Shown one piece after another: positions 25,596-35,108 of a DNA stretch of 64,000 nucleotides (within the stretch, counting starts at the first letter, position 1; every line of letters starts with the position of its first letter). The notes beneath the pieces were generated by a model. That model worked only from the letters and a program-made list of their open reading frames with translations, did no database searches and had not been told where the DNA came from. The stretch spans positions 1 to 64,000 of the forward strand of contig NZ_JANQCD010000005.1 of assembly GCF_026672275.1 (NCBI RefSeq), written 5' to 3'. A program made the position numbers and the translations under genes. The stretch is from Marinifilum sp. D737. Its GTDB lineage: Bacteria > Bacteroidota > Bacteroidia > Bacteroidales > Marinifilaceae.

Positions 25596-26426
25596 TTACT
25601 CTTCGAGGATTTCCAATTCTTCTTCAGCTTCATCTATTAATTCAAGAATTTTAATTACTTCCTTTGACAATACAGGAACTGGAGGAGTAGGTGGTTTGGG
25701 ATTGTATCCATTGGGATAAAACCAAATTCCAATTGGATGATATTCTATGAGAGCCATCTTTTCTTTTAAGGAAGCTTCAATGTAAGTTTTGTCAAAGTAG
25801 AATTGAGCACCTTCGTTTCTTAATTCCATTATAGATGAGCTTGCTATGTTAATCACTTTTTTAATTAATTTCCAGTCTGTTCTCTTTAGGGTTGAATCTG
25901 GAATTAATTGTGTTTTTACATATAATGCTCCTTTACTAACCTGAACGGTATTTAGAAGTGGAATAATCATGATTCTTTTTTCAGGAAGATCTTCACTCTC
26001 ATGTTTGTTTAAGATGAAATGCTTAAAGAGAGGTTTTATAGTATCTAAATGTAATTTGTCTCCTATTCTTGAGTTTATTTGATTATTGCGATCAATGTTC
26101 ACATAGAACACGTTCCTGTGTTTAATTTTGACCCATTCATAATCCAAGTATGAGTCGTAATCAAAACAAAGTTTAAATTCTATATTGTGTGATAATGTAT
26201 CAATAAACTCATAAGGATAAAACATCCCATAAGGATGCTTTACAATTGAATCATTAAGAAATTGAATAAGCTTTTGTTCCTCAATGCTATCGCTAGTATT
26301 CATGAAATAATTGAATAGTTCAGCTAAATTCAATTCTTCATATCGGATTTGTTCTTTCTGCTTAGTGCACCTCAAGAATAAAAAAGAGGCAAGAATTGCA
26401 ATGAGTAAAAGCTGGCGTAATTTCAT
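25596..26426 (-). CDS. Hypothetical lipoprotein
   Basis: The protein has 276 residues. The N-terminus LLLIAILASFLFLRCTKQK is a lipoprotein signal with the lipid-modified Cys at about position 20. The mature part is charged, with Asp/Glu/Lys-rich helical stretches (LAELFNYFMNTSDSIEEQKLIQFL), a Pro-rich segment NPKPPTPPVPVL near the end and an acidic tail LIDEAEEELEILEE. I recognise no family. It precedes the CIA30 gene and is inferred to sit in the cell envelope. Confidence 0.7.
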   Translation of the reverse strand: MKLRQLLLIAILASFLFLRCTKQKEQIRYEELNLAELFNYFMNTSDSIEEQKLIQFLNDSIVKHPYGMFYPYEFIDTLSHNIEFKLCFDYDSYLDYEWVKIKHRNVFYVNIDRNNQINSRIGDKLHLDTIKPLFKHFILNKHESEDLPEKRIMIIPLLNTVQVSKGALYVKTQLIPDSTLKRTDWKLIKKVINIASSSIMELRNEGAQFYFDKTYIEASLKEKMALIEYHPIGIWFYPNGYNPKPPTPPVPVLSKEVIKILELIDEAEEELEILEE

Positions 26427-26803
26427 ATTTTATCAAGAGTAGATGAAAAGCAGCTGTAAGTTAATGAAAAAGCAATGATATGCATGGTTATATCATCCCT
26501 TTGTTAAGATCATTTATAGATTACAAGAATTTAGTTGTGATTTGTATCTCAGATAATAATATTTCGTAAATTTGGTTCAGTTAAAAGATGTTGATATGTA
26601 CGTGAACCATACTTTAACATACAGTTACCGCAGACTTTTTAGTTGTTTAATAATCTATTCTTAAACAATTGTCCTTCCAATGGCAATGTGTTAGTGCACT
26701 TTGCTGTCACAAGCTACATTTTATTTTTAAGTACTGATATTCCTTTATGGAATGCATATGCAGTACCCAAAAACATCGTTTCGAATTGATTAATTGAAAA
26801 ACA
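26427..26803. other. Intergenic leader upstream of the glycyl-radical enzyme gene
   Basis: 377 AT-rich bases between divergent genes. It holds a candidate promoter (26541-26574), which would leave a leader of about 220 bases before the start codon. Within that leader I see no recognisable riboswitch. A TCACA half-site at 26706-26710 is not a full CRP/FNR site. Confidence 0.4.
26541..26574 (+). promoter_or_regulatory. Candidate promoter of the glycyl-radical enzyme operon
   Basis: TTTG at 26541-26544 and TAAATTTG at 26567-26574, 22 bases apart, match the -33/-7 consensus with spacing at the long end of the usual range. Confidence 0.4.
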
Positions 26804-29245
26804 ATGACAATAGATAAAACCATTCCGCAAAGAGCGGCAAAGTCGGGAAGTAACTTCGATAAGAACAACGGACAAGGTCCGGGCATGAATGAAAGGATTA
26901 AGCAACTAAGAAGAGTAAGTGTTGATACTGAACCATCGCTTTCCATTGAACGAGCTTTAATTGAAACTGAGTTTTACAAGGAAAATTACGGCAAATACTC
27001 AATACCGGTATTGCGTGCCAAAACTTTCTACGAAATATGTAAGCACAAAACCATTTACATTGGCGATGGTGAATTGATTGTAGGGGAGCGTGGACCTTCT
27101 CCAAAATCGGTTCCAACTTTTCCTGAGTTAACCTGCCATAGTGTTGATGACTTAAATGTTTTAAATACTCGTGAGTTGCAGCGCTATACCATTTCGCAGG
27201 AAGAAATTGATACTTATGCCAAAGAAGTAATTCCTTACTGGGAAGGTCGTACCCAACGAGAAAGAATTTTTAATCATGTTCCAGAGGAGTGGAAGGCAGC
27301 TTACGAGGCAGGTTTGTTCACGGAGTTTATGGAACAACGTGCACCCGGACACACTACTTTAGACGGTAAGATTTATAAAAAAGGATTACTGGAGTTTAAG
27401 AAAGACATTCAGGATCATATCGATCGTTTGGATTATATGAACGATGATGAGGCTACCGATAAATTAGAGGAGCTTCAGGCAATGGCCATATCTTGTGATG
27501 CCGCAATTTTGTTATCGGAACGCCACGCAGATTTGGCTGAAGAATTGGCAGCGAAAGAAGAAGACGAAAACAGAAAAGCAGAATTACTGAATATTGCAGA
27601 GGTTTGTCGTTGGGTTCCGGCCAATGCTCCAAGAACATTCTGGGAAGCCATTCAGATGTACTGGTGGATGCACTTGGGAACCATTACGGAATTGAATGGT
27701 TGGGATGCTATGAATCCAGGTCATTTCGATCAGCATCTTGAACCTTTTTACAATAAAGAATCGGCTGAAGGAACATTAAGCAGAGATGAGGCCAAAGAAT
27801 TGCTTTCTTGTTTCTGGATTAAGGTGAACAATCAGCCGGCACCTCCAAAGGTTGGAATTACAGCTCGCGAAAGTGGAACTTACAACGATTTTACCAACAT
27901 CAACATTGGTGGTGTAAGAAAAGATGGTTCCGACGGGGTAAGTGAGGTTTCCTATATCATGCTTGACATTATTGAAGACCTGCACATTTTACAGCCGGGA
28001 AGTTCCATTCATATTAGCTCGCGAACTCCTGAAAGATTTTTAAAAGCAGGATGTAATGTAATCCGCCAGGGACATGGTTATCCTTCGGTATTTAATCCGG
28101 ATGTTTACATCATGGAGATGTTGGGACATGGAAAAAGCATTGAAGATGCTCGCGAAGGAGGATGCAGTGGATGTATTGAAGTTGGAGCCTTTGGTAAGGA
28201 AGCTTACGTGTTGACTGGATATTTGAATGTTCCTAAAATTCTTGAGGTAACCTTAAACAACGGAATCGATCCGGTAACTGGCAAAAAAGCTGGTATCGAA
28301 ACAGGAGATCCAAGAACATTTACTTCTTACGATGAGTTGTACGATGCATTTTTGAAACAACTGAATTTTGTTGTTGATCAGAAAGTTAGGGTGAGCAATT
28401 ACATTGATAGAATGTTTGCCAAATATGCACCAGCTCCTTTGTTATCTGTTCTTACAGATGATTGTATTGCTCGAGGCAGAGATTATTACAATGCTGGTCC
28501 GCGTTACAATACCAATTACATTCAGTGTACCGGATTGGGAACGGTAACTGATAGTTTATCGACTTTAAAGAAACATGTTTTCGAGGATAAGAACTTCAGT
28601 ATTGATACCATATTGGATGCTGTAGCAATCAATTTTGAGGGAGAGGAAGTATTACGTCAAACCATTCTGAACAATACGCCATTCTTTGGAAATGATGATG
28701 ATGCTGCTGATGATATCGCTCTAAAGGTTTACAATGATTTGTTTGCAGCAATTGATGGAAAACCAAATACCAAAGGAGAAACTTTCCATCTGAATATGCT
28801 TTCAACTACTTGTCATGTTTACTTTGGTAAAGTTATGGGAGCTACTCCAAATGGACGATTGGCAGGAAAATCCATTTCTGATGGAACTTCACCATCTCAC
28901 GGATGTGATACACACGGACCTTCTGCGGTAATCCGATCGCTTACCAAGCTGGATCATACCAAATCAGGAGGAACATTGTTGAATCAGCGTTTCTTGCCAA
29001 GTTTGTTAAAGCGTGATGAAGATATTGCCAAATTATCGAAATTGATCAGATCATACTTCTCACTGGGAGGACACCACATTCAGTTTAATATTGTGGATAC
29101 AGCAACTTTGTTGGCTGCACAAAAAACTCCTGAAGATTATAAGGATTTATTGGTAAGAATGGCAGGCTATAGCGATTACTTCAACGATATGAATGCAGAT
29201 TTGCAGCAGGAAGTAATCGACAGAACAGAAAATGAATCGTTTTAA
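26804..29245 (+). CDS. hypD: Glycyl-radical enzyme, trans-4-hydroxyproline dehydratase (HypD) type
   Basis: The protein has 813 residues. It carries the thiyl-radical site GCSGCIEVGAFGKEAY (catalytic Cys457, general-base Glu459) and the glycyl-radical loop RMAGYSDYFNDM (Gly788, 25 residues from the end). Long stretches agree with my memory of clostridial HypD: SIERAL, DGELIVGE, EAGLFTEFMEQRAPGHT, NNQPAPPKVGIT, GYLNVPKILEVTLNNG, ARYNT/PRYNT, MLSTTCHVYFG and GGTLLNQRF. HypD dehydrates trans-4-hydroxy-L-proline to pyrroline-5-carboxylate, which needs a reductase (ProC) not found here. About 27 residues precede the usual HypD start; an internal ATG at 26885 could be the true start. The enzyme is oxygen-sensitive, implying anaerobic use. 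It overlaps its activase gene by one base. The substrate is inferred, not proven. Confidence 0.82.
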   Translation: MTIDKTIPQRAAKSGSNFDKNNGQGPGMNERIKQLRRVSVDTEPSLSIERALIETEFYKENYGKYSIPVLRAKTFYEICKHKTIYIGDGELIVGERGPSPKSVPTFPELTCHSVDDLNVLNTRELQRYTISQEEIDTYAKEVIPYWEGRTQRERIFNHVPEEWKAAYEAGLFTEFMEQRAPGHTTLDGKIYKKGLLEFKKDIQDHIDRLDYMNDDEATDKLEELQAMAISCDAAILLSERHADLAEELAAKEEDENRKAELLNIAEVCRWVPANAPRTFWEAIQMYWWMHLGTITELNGWDAMNPGHFDQHLEPFYNKESAEGTLSRDEAKELLSCFWIKVNNQPAPPKVGITARESGTYNDFTNINIGGVRKDGSDGVSEVSYIMLDIIEDLHILQPGSSIHISSRTPERFLKAGCNVIRQGHGYPSVFNPDVYIMEMLGHGKSIEDAREGGCSGCIEVGAFGKEAYVLTGYLNVPKILEVTLNNGIDPVTGKKAGIETGDPRTFTSYDELYDAFLKQLNFVVDQKVRVSNYIDRMFAKYAPAPLLSVLTDDCIARGRDYYNAGPRYNTNYIQCTGLGTVTDSLSTLKKHVFEDKNFSIDTILDAVAINFEGEEVLRQTILNNTPFFGNDDDAADDIALKVYNDLFAAIDGKPNTKGETFHLNMLSTTCHVYFGKVMGATPNGRLAGKSISDGTSPSHGCDTHGPSAVIRSLTKLDHTKSGGTLLNQRFLPSLLKRDEDIAKLSKLIRSYFSLGGHHIQFNIVDTATLLAAQKTPEDYKDLLVRMAGYSDYFNDMNADLQQEVIDRTENESF

Positions 29246-30153
29246 TGAGTAAAGCATTAATTTTTGATATCAAAAGATATGCAATCAATGACGGGCCGGG
29301 CATTAGAGTGACAATCTTTTATAAAGGTTGTCCTTTGTCCTGTGTCTGGTGTCATAATCCAGAAAGCATATCGCCCTATGCGCAAAAAATGTATACCGAA
29401 TCGAAATGCATTGGTTCGGTAAAGTGTGTTGAAATTTGTCCGGAATCTGCATTACAACTTACAAAGCAAGGCATTGTAACCGATGTTGAAAAATGCACTT
29501 TGTGTGGCAAGTGTGCCATGATTTGTCCTACCAAGGCCATCGAGATGTCTGGGAAAGTATACTCGAGCGATGAGTTGATGAAGATCATTGAAAGGGAAAC
29601 CATATTCTTTGATCATTCGGAAGGTGGCGTTACTTTCTCGGGAGGTGAGCCATTAATGCACCACAAAAGTTTGATCGAAATTTTGGACAAATGTGCAGAA
29701 AAAGACATTCACAGAGTTGTGGATACCACTTTGTTTGCCAAATCAGAAGTTGTATTGGAAGTCGCCAAGCGAACCAATTTATTCCTGGTTGACTTTAAAG
29801 CATTCGAATCGGAAGTACATAGGAAATATACAGGGGTAAATAATGAATTGATATTAAAGAATATCCAGTTGTTGGCAGAAAATAATGCTGACTTCATTAT
29901 CAGGGTTCCCTTTATAAAAGGCGTGAATGCTGATGAGGAAACAGTTGAGAGAATGGCGGACTTCTTGTCTACAATTCCCTGGAAGCGCAAGGAAGTGAAT
30001 TTGTTGCCTTATCACGATGTGGGAAAACACAAGCATACAAAATTGGGATCGGAATATTTGGTGGAAAATATGGAGGTTCCAAGTGAGGATGAATTGACAA
30101 GAGCACAAGATATATTTGCGGAGTATGGAATTTCAGCAAGTGTTGGTGGCTAA
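29245..30153 (+). CDS. hypE: Glycyl-radical enzyme activase (radical SAM, HypE-like)
   Basis: The protein has 302 residues. It installs the glycyl radical on the upstream dehydratase using SAM and reduced iron-sulfur clusters. The radical-SAM cysteines are Cys29, Cys33 and Cys36 in YKGCPLSCVWCHNPE. Two further 4Fe-4S ferredoxin-like motifs follow (CIGSVKCVEICPESA and CTLCGKCAMICPTKA). FSGGEPLMH is the SAM-contact GGE motif. The N-terminus FDIKRYAINDGPGIRVTIFYKGC is standard for pyruvate-formate-lyase-type activases. Its ATG overlaps the dehydratase stop (TAATG), so the two are translationally coupled. The stop codon is immediately followed by a dispersed intergenic element. Confidence 0.93.
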   Translation: MSKALIFDIKRYAINDGPGIRVTIFYKGCPLSCVWCHNPESISPYAQKMYTESKCIGSVKCVEICPESALQLTKQGIVTDVEKCTLCGKCAMICPTKAIEMSGKVYSSDELMKIIERETIFFDHSEGGVTFSGGEPLMHHKSLIEILDKCAEKDIHRVVDTTLFAKSEVVLEVAKRTNLFLVDFKAFESEVHRKYTGVNNELILKNIQLLAENNADFIIRVPFIKGVNADEETVERMADFLSTIPWKRKEVNLLPYHDVGKHKHTKLGSEYLVENMEVPSEDELTRAQDIFAEYGISASVGG

Positions 30154-30282
30154 TACCGATTATTAATTTGTATCAGCCATTAGTACGTTTCACTTCTAAT
30201 GACTAACAAATTATATATCGGCATTATACCTAAACTATTCGAGAGCTTAAAATAGCTCTCTATTTTTTATATATGGTATAAG
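30154..30282 (+). repeat. Dispersed two-hairpin intergenic element, copy 1
   Basis: About 129 bases that recur in reverse orientation at 52078-52203; 30208-30230 is identical to the reverse complement of 52129-52151. It has two modules. In the first, CCGATTATTAATTTG (30156-30170) pairs with 30207-30221 around an inner CATTAG/CTAATG hairpin. In the second, TTATACC/GGTATAA (30224-30230, 30275-30281) encloses a perfect GAGAGCT/AGCTCTC hairpin (30241-30260). It has no coding capacity and no transposase. It starts directly at the activase stop codon. Confidence 0.8.
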
Positions 30283-30380
30283 ATATAATAAAATAATATT
30301 GGTTTGGAGAGCAGTGGTACCATTATGGTATTGCTGCTTTTTTATTTAGAATCATTTAAAATAAATTATATCTTTAATGA

Positions 30381-32510
30381 ATGTTACACCTTCTTGAGAG
30401 ATATAGATTTACGGTAGCGCTAATCGTACTGATTGGGATGTTTCCAATCGAATCTTGCTCTCAGAATAATAAGAAAGCAATGAAAGTTCAACATACAAAC
30501 CGATTGTCTCAGGAAAATAGTCCATACTTGTTGCAACATGCACATAATCCAGTTGATTGGTATCCATGGGGAGAAGAAGCCTTGCAAAAGGCAAAGAATG
30601 AGAATAAAGTAATACTGGTTAGTATTGGCTATGCTGCCTGTCATTGGTGTCATGTAATGGAACGCGAGAGTTTCGAGAATGAAGAGATTGCTAAAATTAT
30701 GAACGAATTTTTCGTTTGTATTAAAGTAGATAGAGAGGAGCGACCTGACATTGATAGGATCTACATGGATGCTGTGCAATTGATGACGGGTAGTGGTGGT
30801 TGGCCACTCAATTGTTTTGCCATGCCCGATGGAAAACCATTTTTTGGAGGAACCTATTTTCGACCGAATGATTGGGTAAGAGTATTGCAAGGTATTCAAA
30901 ATGCATGGCTAAGCGAGAAAGATAAAGTTGAAAAAGTGGCTGATCAGATTTCAGAAGGAGTAAGGAGCAATGAACTGATTGAAGTAAAATCGGAACTCAA
31001 ACTATTTGATTTGGATGATATGAAATCGGGTTATGAAAATTGGCAGAAGGATTTCGATAAACTTGAAGGTGGTAATAATCGCGCCCCTAAATTTCCATTG
31101 CCAGGTTCTCTTCAGTTTTTGCTTCGATATTATCATGCGAGCAAAGATAGATCAGCTTTAGATCATGTGGTGCTTACACTGGATAAAATGGCGGCAGGAG
31201 GAATTTATGATCAAATTGGAGGTGGCTTTGCCAGGTATTCGGTGGATGCAATTTGGAAAGTCCCTCATTTTGAAAAGATGCTATATGATAATGCTCAATT
31301 GGTAAGTTTGTATGCCGAAGCGTATAGCTTGACGAAAATTACAGAGTACAAAAGGGTAATGGAGGAGACTTTGGATTTTATTGATCGCGAACTGAGTTTG
31401 CCCAATGGAGGATTTTATTCTTCTTTGGATGCCGATAGCGAAGGTGTTGAAGGCAAATTCTATGTTTGGGAAAAATCAGAAATAGAAAGTGTTTTAAAGG
31501 AAGATGCCGAATGGTTTTGCGAGTATTTTGGTGTTAGCGAAAAAGCGAATTGGGAAGAAGGAAACATTTTAATGATTTCGGCCGATAAAAATGAGATCGC
31601 TAAGAGATTGGGAATTAGTACAAAACAATTTGATGAGAAAGTGAAGGAAGCTTCGAATAAATTGTTGTCAAAGCGTGAAGAAAGGATTCGTCCTGGTTTG
31701 GATGACAAAGCTTTAACCAGTTGGAATGCCTTGATGATTAAAGGATATGTGGATGCTTACAAGGCATTGGGAAAACAAGAATATCTGGAAAGAGCTGAGA
31801 AAGCAATGCATTTTATCGAGACAAACTTGATGAAAGGAGAAGGCCATTTGTTCCGAAATTACAAGGATGGAGTTTCGAAAATCAATGCTTTTCTTGATGA
31901 TTATTCTTTTACCATTGAAGCTTACATTGCCTTATATCAGGCCAGTTTTAAAGAAGATTATTTAATTAAAGCTGATCGATTGATGAAAGTGGTAATGGCA
32001 CATTTTTCAGACGAAAAATCAGGAATGTTTTTCTATACATCTAATGAGGATCCTGATTTAATAGCGAGAAAAATGGAACTGCTGGACAATGTAATTCCAT
32101 CATCAAATTCTTCTATTGCAAAATCTCTTTTCGTATTGGGAATCTACCTGGATAAGGAAACTTTCAAGGAAAGATCGAAACAAATGTTGGCCAATGTTTA
32201 CGAACGAATGTTAAAAGTACCATCCTATCATTTTAATTGGGGACAATTGTTTTTTTACTTGGCTAATTCAACCTACGAATTGGTCGTAGTGGGTGACTCG
32301 GCCCTAAGCGAGAAACAAAAAATAGAATCTTTGTTTTTGCCTAATGTGCTTATTTCAGGAAGTTTAACAGAGAGTGAGTTGCCTTTGTTGAAAAATCGTT
32401 ATGTTTCTAAACAAACAACTTTTTATCTTTGTAAAAATAGAACTTGTAAAATTCCCGTTACTAGTGTAGAGGAATTATTGGATCAGTTACAAGAAGAAAT
32501 TTCAGAATAA
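30381..32510 (+). CDS. DUF255 thioredoxin-like/six-hairpin glycosidase-like lipoprotein (YyaL/SPATA20 family)
   Basis: The protein has 709 residues. Its N-terminus ([19 protein letters not shown]) looks like a lipoprotein signal, so this copy is probably exported. The domain order is thioredoxin-like DUF255 (about 38-200), with [19 protein letters not shown] and the CxxC motif in CHWCH (Cys87, Cys90), followed by an alpha/alpha-toroid domain (about 220-640) with [33 protein letters not shown]. The family occurs from bacteria to mammals (spermatogenesis-associated 20); its biochemical role is unsettled, with a redox or chaperone-like role suggested by the fold. An M48 lipoprotein peptidase gene follows after 18 bases and is probably co-transcribed, which hints at envelope protein maintenance. 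Confidence 0.88.
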   Translation: MLHLLERYRFTVALIVLIGMFPIESCSQNNKKAMKVQHTNRLSQENSPYLLQHAHNPVDWYPWGEEALQKAKNENKVILVSIGYAACHWCHVMERESFENEEIAKIMNEFFVCIKVDREERPDIDRIYMDAVQLMTGSGGWPLNCFAMPDGKPFFGGTYFRPNDWVRVLQGIQNAWLSEKDKVEKVADQISEGVRSNELIEVKSELKLFDLDDMKSGYENWQKDFDKLEGGNNRAPKFPLPGSLQFLLRYYHASKDRSALDHVVLTLDKMAAGGIYDQIGGGFARYSVDAIWKVPHFEKMLYDNAQLVSLYAEAYSLTKITEYKRVMEETLDFIDRELSLPNGGFYSSLDADSEGVEGKFYVWEKSEIESVLKEDAEWFCEYFGVSEKANWEEGNILMISADKNEIAKRLGISTKQFDEKVKEASNKLLSKREERIRPGLDDKALTSWNALMIKGYVDAYKALGKQEYLERAEKAMHFIETNLMKGEGHLFRNYKDGVSKINAFLDDYSFTIEAYIALYQASFKEDYLIKADRLMKVVMAHFSDEKSGMFFYTSNEDPDLIARKMELLDNVIPSSNSSIAKSLFVLGIYLDKETFKERSKQMLANVYERMLKVPSYHFNWGQLFFYLANSTYELVVVGDSALSEKQKIESLFLPNVLISGSLTESELPLLKNRYVSKQTTFYLCKNRTCKIPVTSVEELLDQLQEEISE

Positions 32511-32528
32511 ACTAAAAACCAAATAATA

Positions 32529-33335
32529 ATGACAAGCAAAACAACCCGTAACGTACTATTAGCAGGATTGGTATTTGTATTGGCAGCCTGTGCTACTGTA
32601 CCAATCACCGGACGTAAGCAAATGAATCTTTTCCCGGAAAGTGAAATGATCTCCACAAGTCTTACGCAATATGATGCCTTTTTGAAGGAAAATAAACTTT
32701 CGAAAGACAAAGCGAAAGTAGCCATGGTTAAATCTTGTGGCGATCGTATCGCTAAGGCGGTAGAAGAATTTATGAATGCCAATGGAATGGGAGATAGAGT
32801 TGCCAATTTTAAATGGGAATTTAATTTGGTAGAAGATAATATGCCAAATGCATGGTGTATGCCTGGAGGAAAAGTAGTTTTCTATACAGGTATTTTACCA
32901 TACACTCAAACTGAAACCGGATTGGCAGTGGTTATGGGACACGAAATTGCTCATGCCGTAGCGCGTCATGGTAATGAACGCATGAGTCAACAAATGGGAA
33001 TTCAAGCTTTGGGACAAGGTTTGGCAATTGCTTTAAATGAAAAACCTGCAGAGACACAAAGGATTTGGATGACTGCCTTTGGAGTTGGTGCCAATGTTGG
33101 TGTAATGCTACCATTCTCTCGTTCTCATGAAAATGAAGCTGATAAAATGGGGCTGATTTTTATGGCAATGGCAGGTTACAATCCTGCTGAAGCTGTTGAA
33201 TTCTGGAAAAGAATGGGCGAAAGTGGTGGACAAAAACCTCCAGAGTTTCTTTCAACTCACCCTGCAGATGATACTCGAGTGGCAAACCTAAAAGCTTTTC
33301 TTCCTGAAGCAATGAAGTATTATAAAAAGAAATAA
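32529..33335 (+). CDS. M48-family metallopeptidase lipoprotein
   Basis: The protein has 268 residues. The signal LVFVLAACATVPITGRKQ has a good lipobox with Cys near position 22. The zinc motif is HEIAHAVARHGNERMS (His138, Glu139, His142), with the third ligand in SHENEADKMGL. The first residues after the lipobox (VPITGRKQMNLF) and the STHPADDTRVANL end match the Oma1/LoiP/BepA-type M48B/C peptidases, which degrade or help fold outer-membrane proteins in the periplasm. It follows the DUF255 gene closely and is ended by a terminator. Confidence 0.93.
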   Translation: MTSKTTRNVLLAGLVFVLAACATVPITGRKQMNLFPESEMISTSLTQYDAFLKENKLSKDKAKVAMVKSCGDRIAKAVEEFMNANGMGDRVANFKWEFNLVEDNMPNAWCMPGGKVVFYTGILPYTQTETGLAVVMGHEIAHAVARHGNERMSQQMGIQALGQGLAIALNEKPAETQRIWMTAFGVGANVGVMLPFSRSHENEADKMGLIFMAMAGYNPAEAVEFWKRMGESGGQKPPEFLSTHPADDTRVANLKAFLPEAMKYYKKK

Positions 33336-33370
33336 GAGTCTTGTAAGGACACAAAAATATATTTAGAATA

Positions 33371-33404
33371 AACGCAGAGGATTACATTCCTTTGCGTTTT
33401 TTAT
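33371..33404 (+). terminator. Terminator after the M48 peptidase gene
   Basis: AACGCAGAGGA and TCCTTTGCGTT pair around a short loop, followed by a T-rich run. It also lies 43 bases from the convergent rhomboid stop. Confidence 0.85.
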
Positions 33405-33446
33405 TTTTAAGTTGACTTTACCTATTCTTGGAGTCGTAGTTTCCAA

Positions 33447-34127
33447 TTACTTACGCAATTCTTCTTTGTTTTCCAGGTGTTCAGAATTCCAAATTTCTTC
33501 AGGAATGCTATTATCATCTTCCGGAATAATCACTTGTGGTTTTTGAGGTCCTTCGTTTCGATAAGCCAAAGCATAAGTTAATCCGGAAATGGCTCCAAAC
33601 AGATGTCCTTCCCAGGAAACATCCTTTAAGATTGGAAAGATCCCCCAAAAAAATCCTCCATAAAGGAAAACCACAACAAAGGAAATGGCTATTAAACGAT
33701 AGTAATTTCGGAAAATACCACTAAAAAACAGGAAAGAAGCGAATGAGTACACCAATCCGCTGGCGCCAATATGATAGGCTTCACGAGCACCTATCCAAAC
33801 CAAAATATTGGTAGTTAGGTAACAAAGAATAAAAATTCGGTATGACAGAGGTCGATAGAAATAAAAGATTCCCCAACTTAGCACAAGAAAAGGTACTGAA
33901 TTGGCCATGAGGTGTTGAAAATCCCCATGTATTAAAGGACTTGTGATAATTCCCAGCAAACCTTTAATATGTAATGGAAAAACACCCAGTTTTGTAAAGT
34001 TTAAACCCAATCCCCATTCAAAAATCTTAATCGCCCAAATTAGAATCAAAAAAGCGAGCGGAAAAATTAAACTGTGTTTCAGTTTTAATTGTTCAAATTC
34101 CTTGTTGTATGGTTCAGGTTTTCTCAA
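33447..34127 (-). CDS. Rhomboid-family intramembrane serine protease
   Basis: The protein has 226 residues with about six membrane helices. Rhomboid signatures are GDFQHLMANSVPF (the HxxxN oxyanion region), the catalytic serine in HIGASGLVYSFASF, and the catalytic histidine in GHLFGAISGLTYAL. A hydrophilic acidic tail (IIPEDDNSIPEEIWNSEHLEN) follows the last helix. Such proteases cut membrane-spanning substrates; the substrate here is unknown. The gene begins five bases after the FtsE-like ATPase stop on the same strand, so they form an operon. Confidence 0.92.
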   Translation of the reverse strand: MRKPEPYNKEFEQLKLKHSLIFPLAFLILIWAIKIFEWGLGLNFTKLGVFPLHIKGLLGIITSPLIHGDFQHLMANSVPFLVLSWGIFYFYRPLSYRIFILCYLTTNILVWIGAREAYHIGASGLVYSFASFLFFSGIFRNYYRLIAISFVVVFLYGGFFWGIFPILKDVSWEGHLFGAISGLTYALAYRNEGPQKPQVIIPEDDNSIPEEIWNSEHLENKEELRK

Positions 34128-34132
34128 ATAAT

Positions 34133-34858
34133 TTACTGGTTGACTTCACTTTCATTGTTAGCAGATTCAGGAATAAATTCAGGAGCTGATTTGTCCACCA
34201 ACTTGCCATCGATACACTCCACGGTTCTGGCAGGGAATTTTTTTAGCAAATCGTGTTGGTGTGTGGCCATGATTACAGTTCGTCCGTTCTTGCTAATATC
34301 CATCATCAATTGTGCCAGTTCATCCGAAGTTTCAGGGTCTAAATTCCCAGTTGGCTCGTCAGCCAGAATAATATCTGGAGAATTAAGTAGGGCACGAGCA
34401 ATCACAACACGCTGTTGTTCACCACCCGATAGCTCATGCGGCATTTTGTAACCTTTGTTGCCCATGTGAACCTTTTCCAGTACCTCTACAATTCTGTTTT
34501 CGATTTCTTTTTTGTTTTTCCAACCAGTTGCTTTTAAAACAAACTCTAAATTATCTTTCACCGATCGGTCGGTTAACAATTGAAAATCCTGAAATACAAT
34601 TCCAATTTTTCTGCGTAAGAACGGAACCTGCTTGCGCTTGATAATTGGAAGATAGTATCCGGCAACCGATCCACCACCTTCAGATAAAGGCAAATCTGCA
34701 TATAAAGTTTTTAGTAGGCTCGATTTACCACTTCCTACTTTACCAATTAAATAAACAAATTCGTTTTTTTCGATTTTCAGATTTACATCGGTAAGAATAA
34801 TGTTATCCGCTTGACGGATAGTAGCATTTTTTAATTCTATTATTGCAGATTCTGACAT
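34133..34858 (-). CDS. ftsE: FtsE-like ABC transporter ATP-binding protein
   Basis: The protein has 241 residues: one ABC ATPase domain with Walker A GKVGSGKSS (about 38-46), Q-loop VFQDFQLL, signature LSGGEQQR, Walker B IILADEPTGNLD and the switch His in MATHQHD. The GxVGSGKSSLLKTLY and MPHELSGGEQQRVVIARALLNSP style is that of FtsE, the ATPase that works with FtsX to control cell-wall hydrolysis at division. FtsX is not adjacent, as is common in Bacteroidota, so the call rests on sequence style alone; a LolD/MacB-type ATPase is the alternative. A short C-terminal extension (KSAPEFIPESANNESEVNQ) is present. Confidence 0.8.
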   Translation of the reverse strand: MSESAIIELKNATIRQADNIILTDVNLKIEKNEFVYLIGKVGSGKSSLLKTLYADLPLSEGGGSVAGYYLPIIKRKQVPFLRRKIGIVFQDFQLLTDRSVKDNLEFVLKATGWKNKKEIENRIVEVLEKVHMGNKGYKMPHELSGGEQQRVVIARALLNSPDIILADEPTGNLDPETSDELAQLMMDISKNGRTVIMATHQHDLLKKFPARTVECIDGKLVDKSAPEFIPESANNESEVNQ

Positions 34859-35108
34859 TTGTGTTCGTTTTGCGAGTTGTAATAAATACGTCGATTTACA
34901 AATCTAAAAAATTATTTCTCGTATCACTTTTTTCTTCATCATTAATTCTTAACAAAAGAGACAATTTTTCTGAAGAAGCTTCGTTTGAAAGTACTGTAAA
35001 GAAGTATATTATTTTTACCTTTAAGGCTGGTTTTAAAAATTACGAAATACTGTAAGTATAGTACTTTCGGAATCATTAATTCACTCAATAATACCTACAC
35101 ACAAAAGC

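Noticed and set aside
26700-26716. TGTCACA half-site upstream of the glycyl-radical enzyme as a CRP/FNR operator
   Set aside because: The matching half (TGTGA at proper spacing) is missing.
26804-26884. Internal ATG at 26885 as the true start of the dehydratase
   Set aside because: It fits the usual HypD length, but no better ribosome site precedes it than the upstream ATG; left open and the longer form kept.
30154-30282. Cloverleaf-like folding of the dispersed element suggesting a tRNA-like gene
   Set aside because: It lacks the conserved D- and T-loop bases and an acceptor/anticodon layout of tRNA length; the second copy keeps hairpins but not tRNA features.
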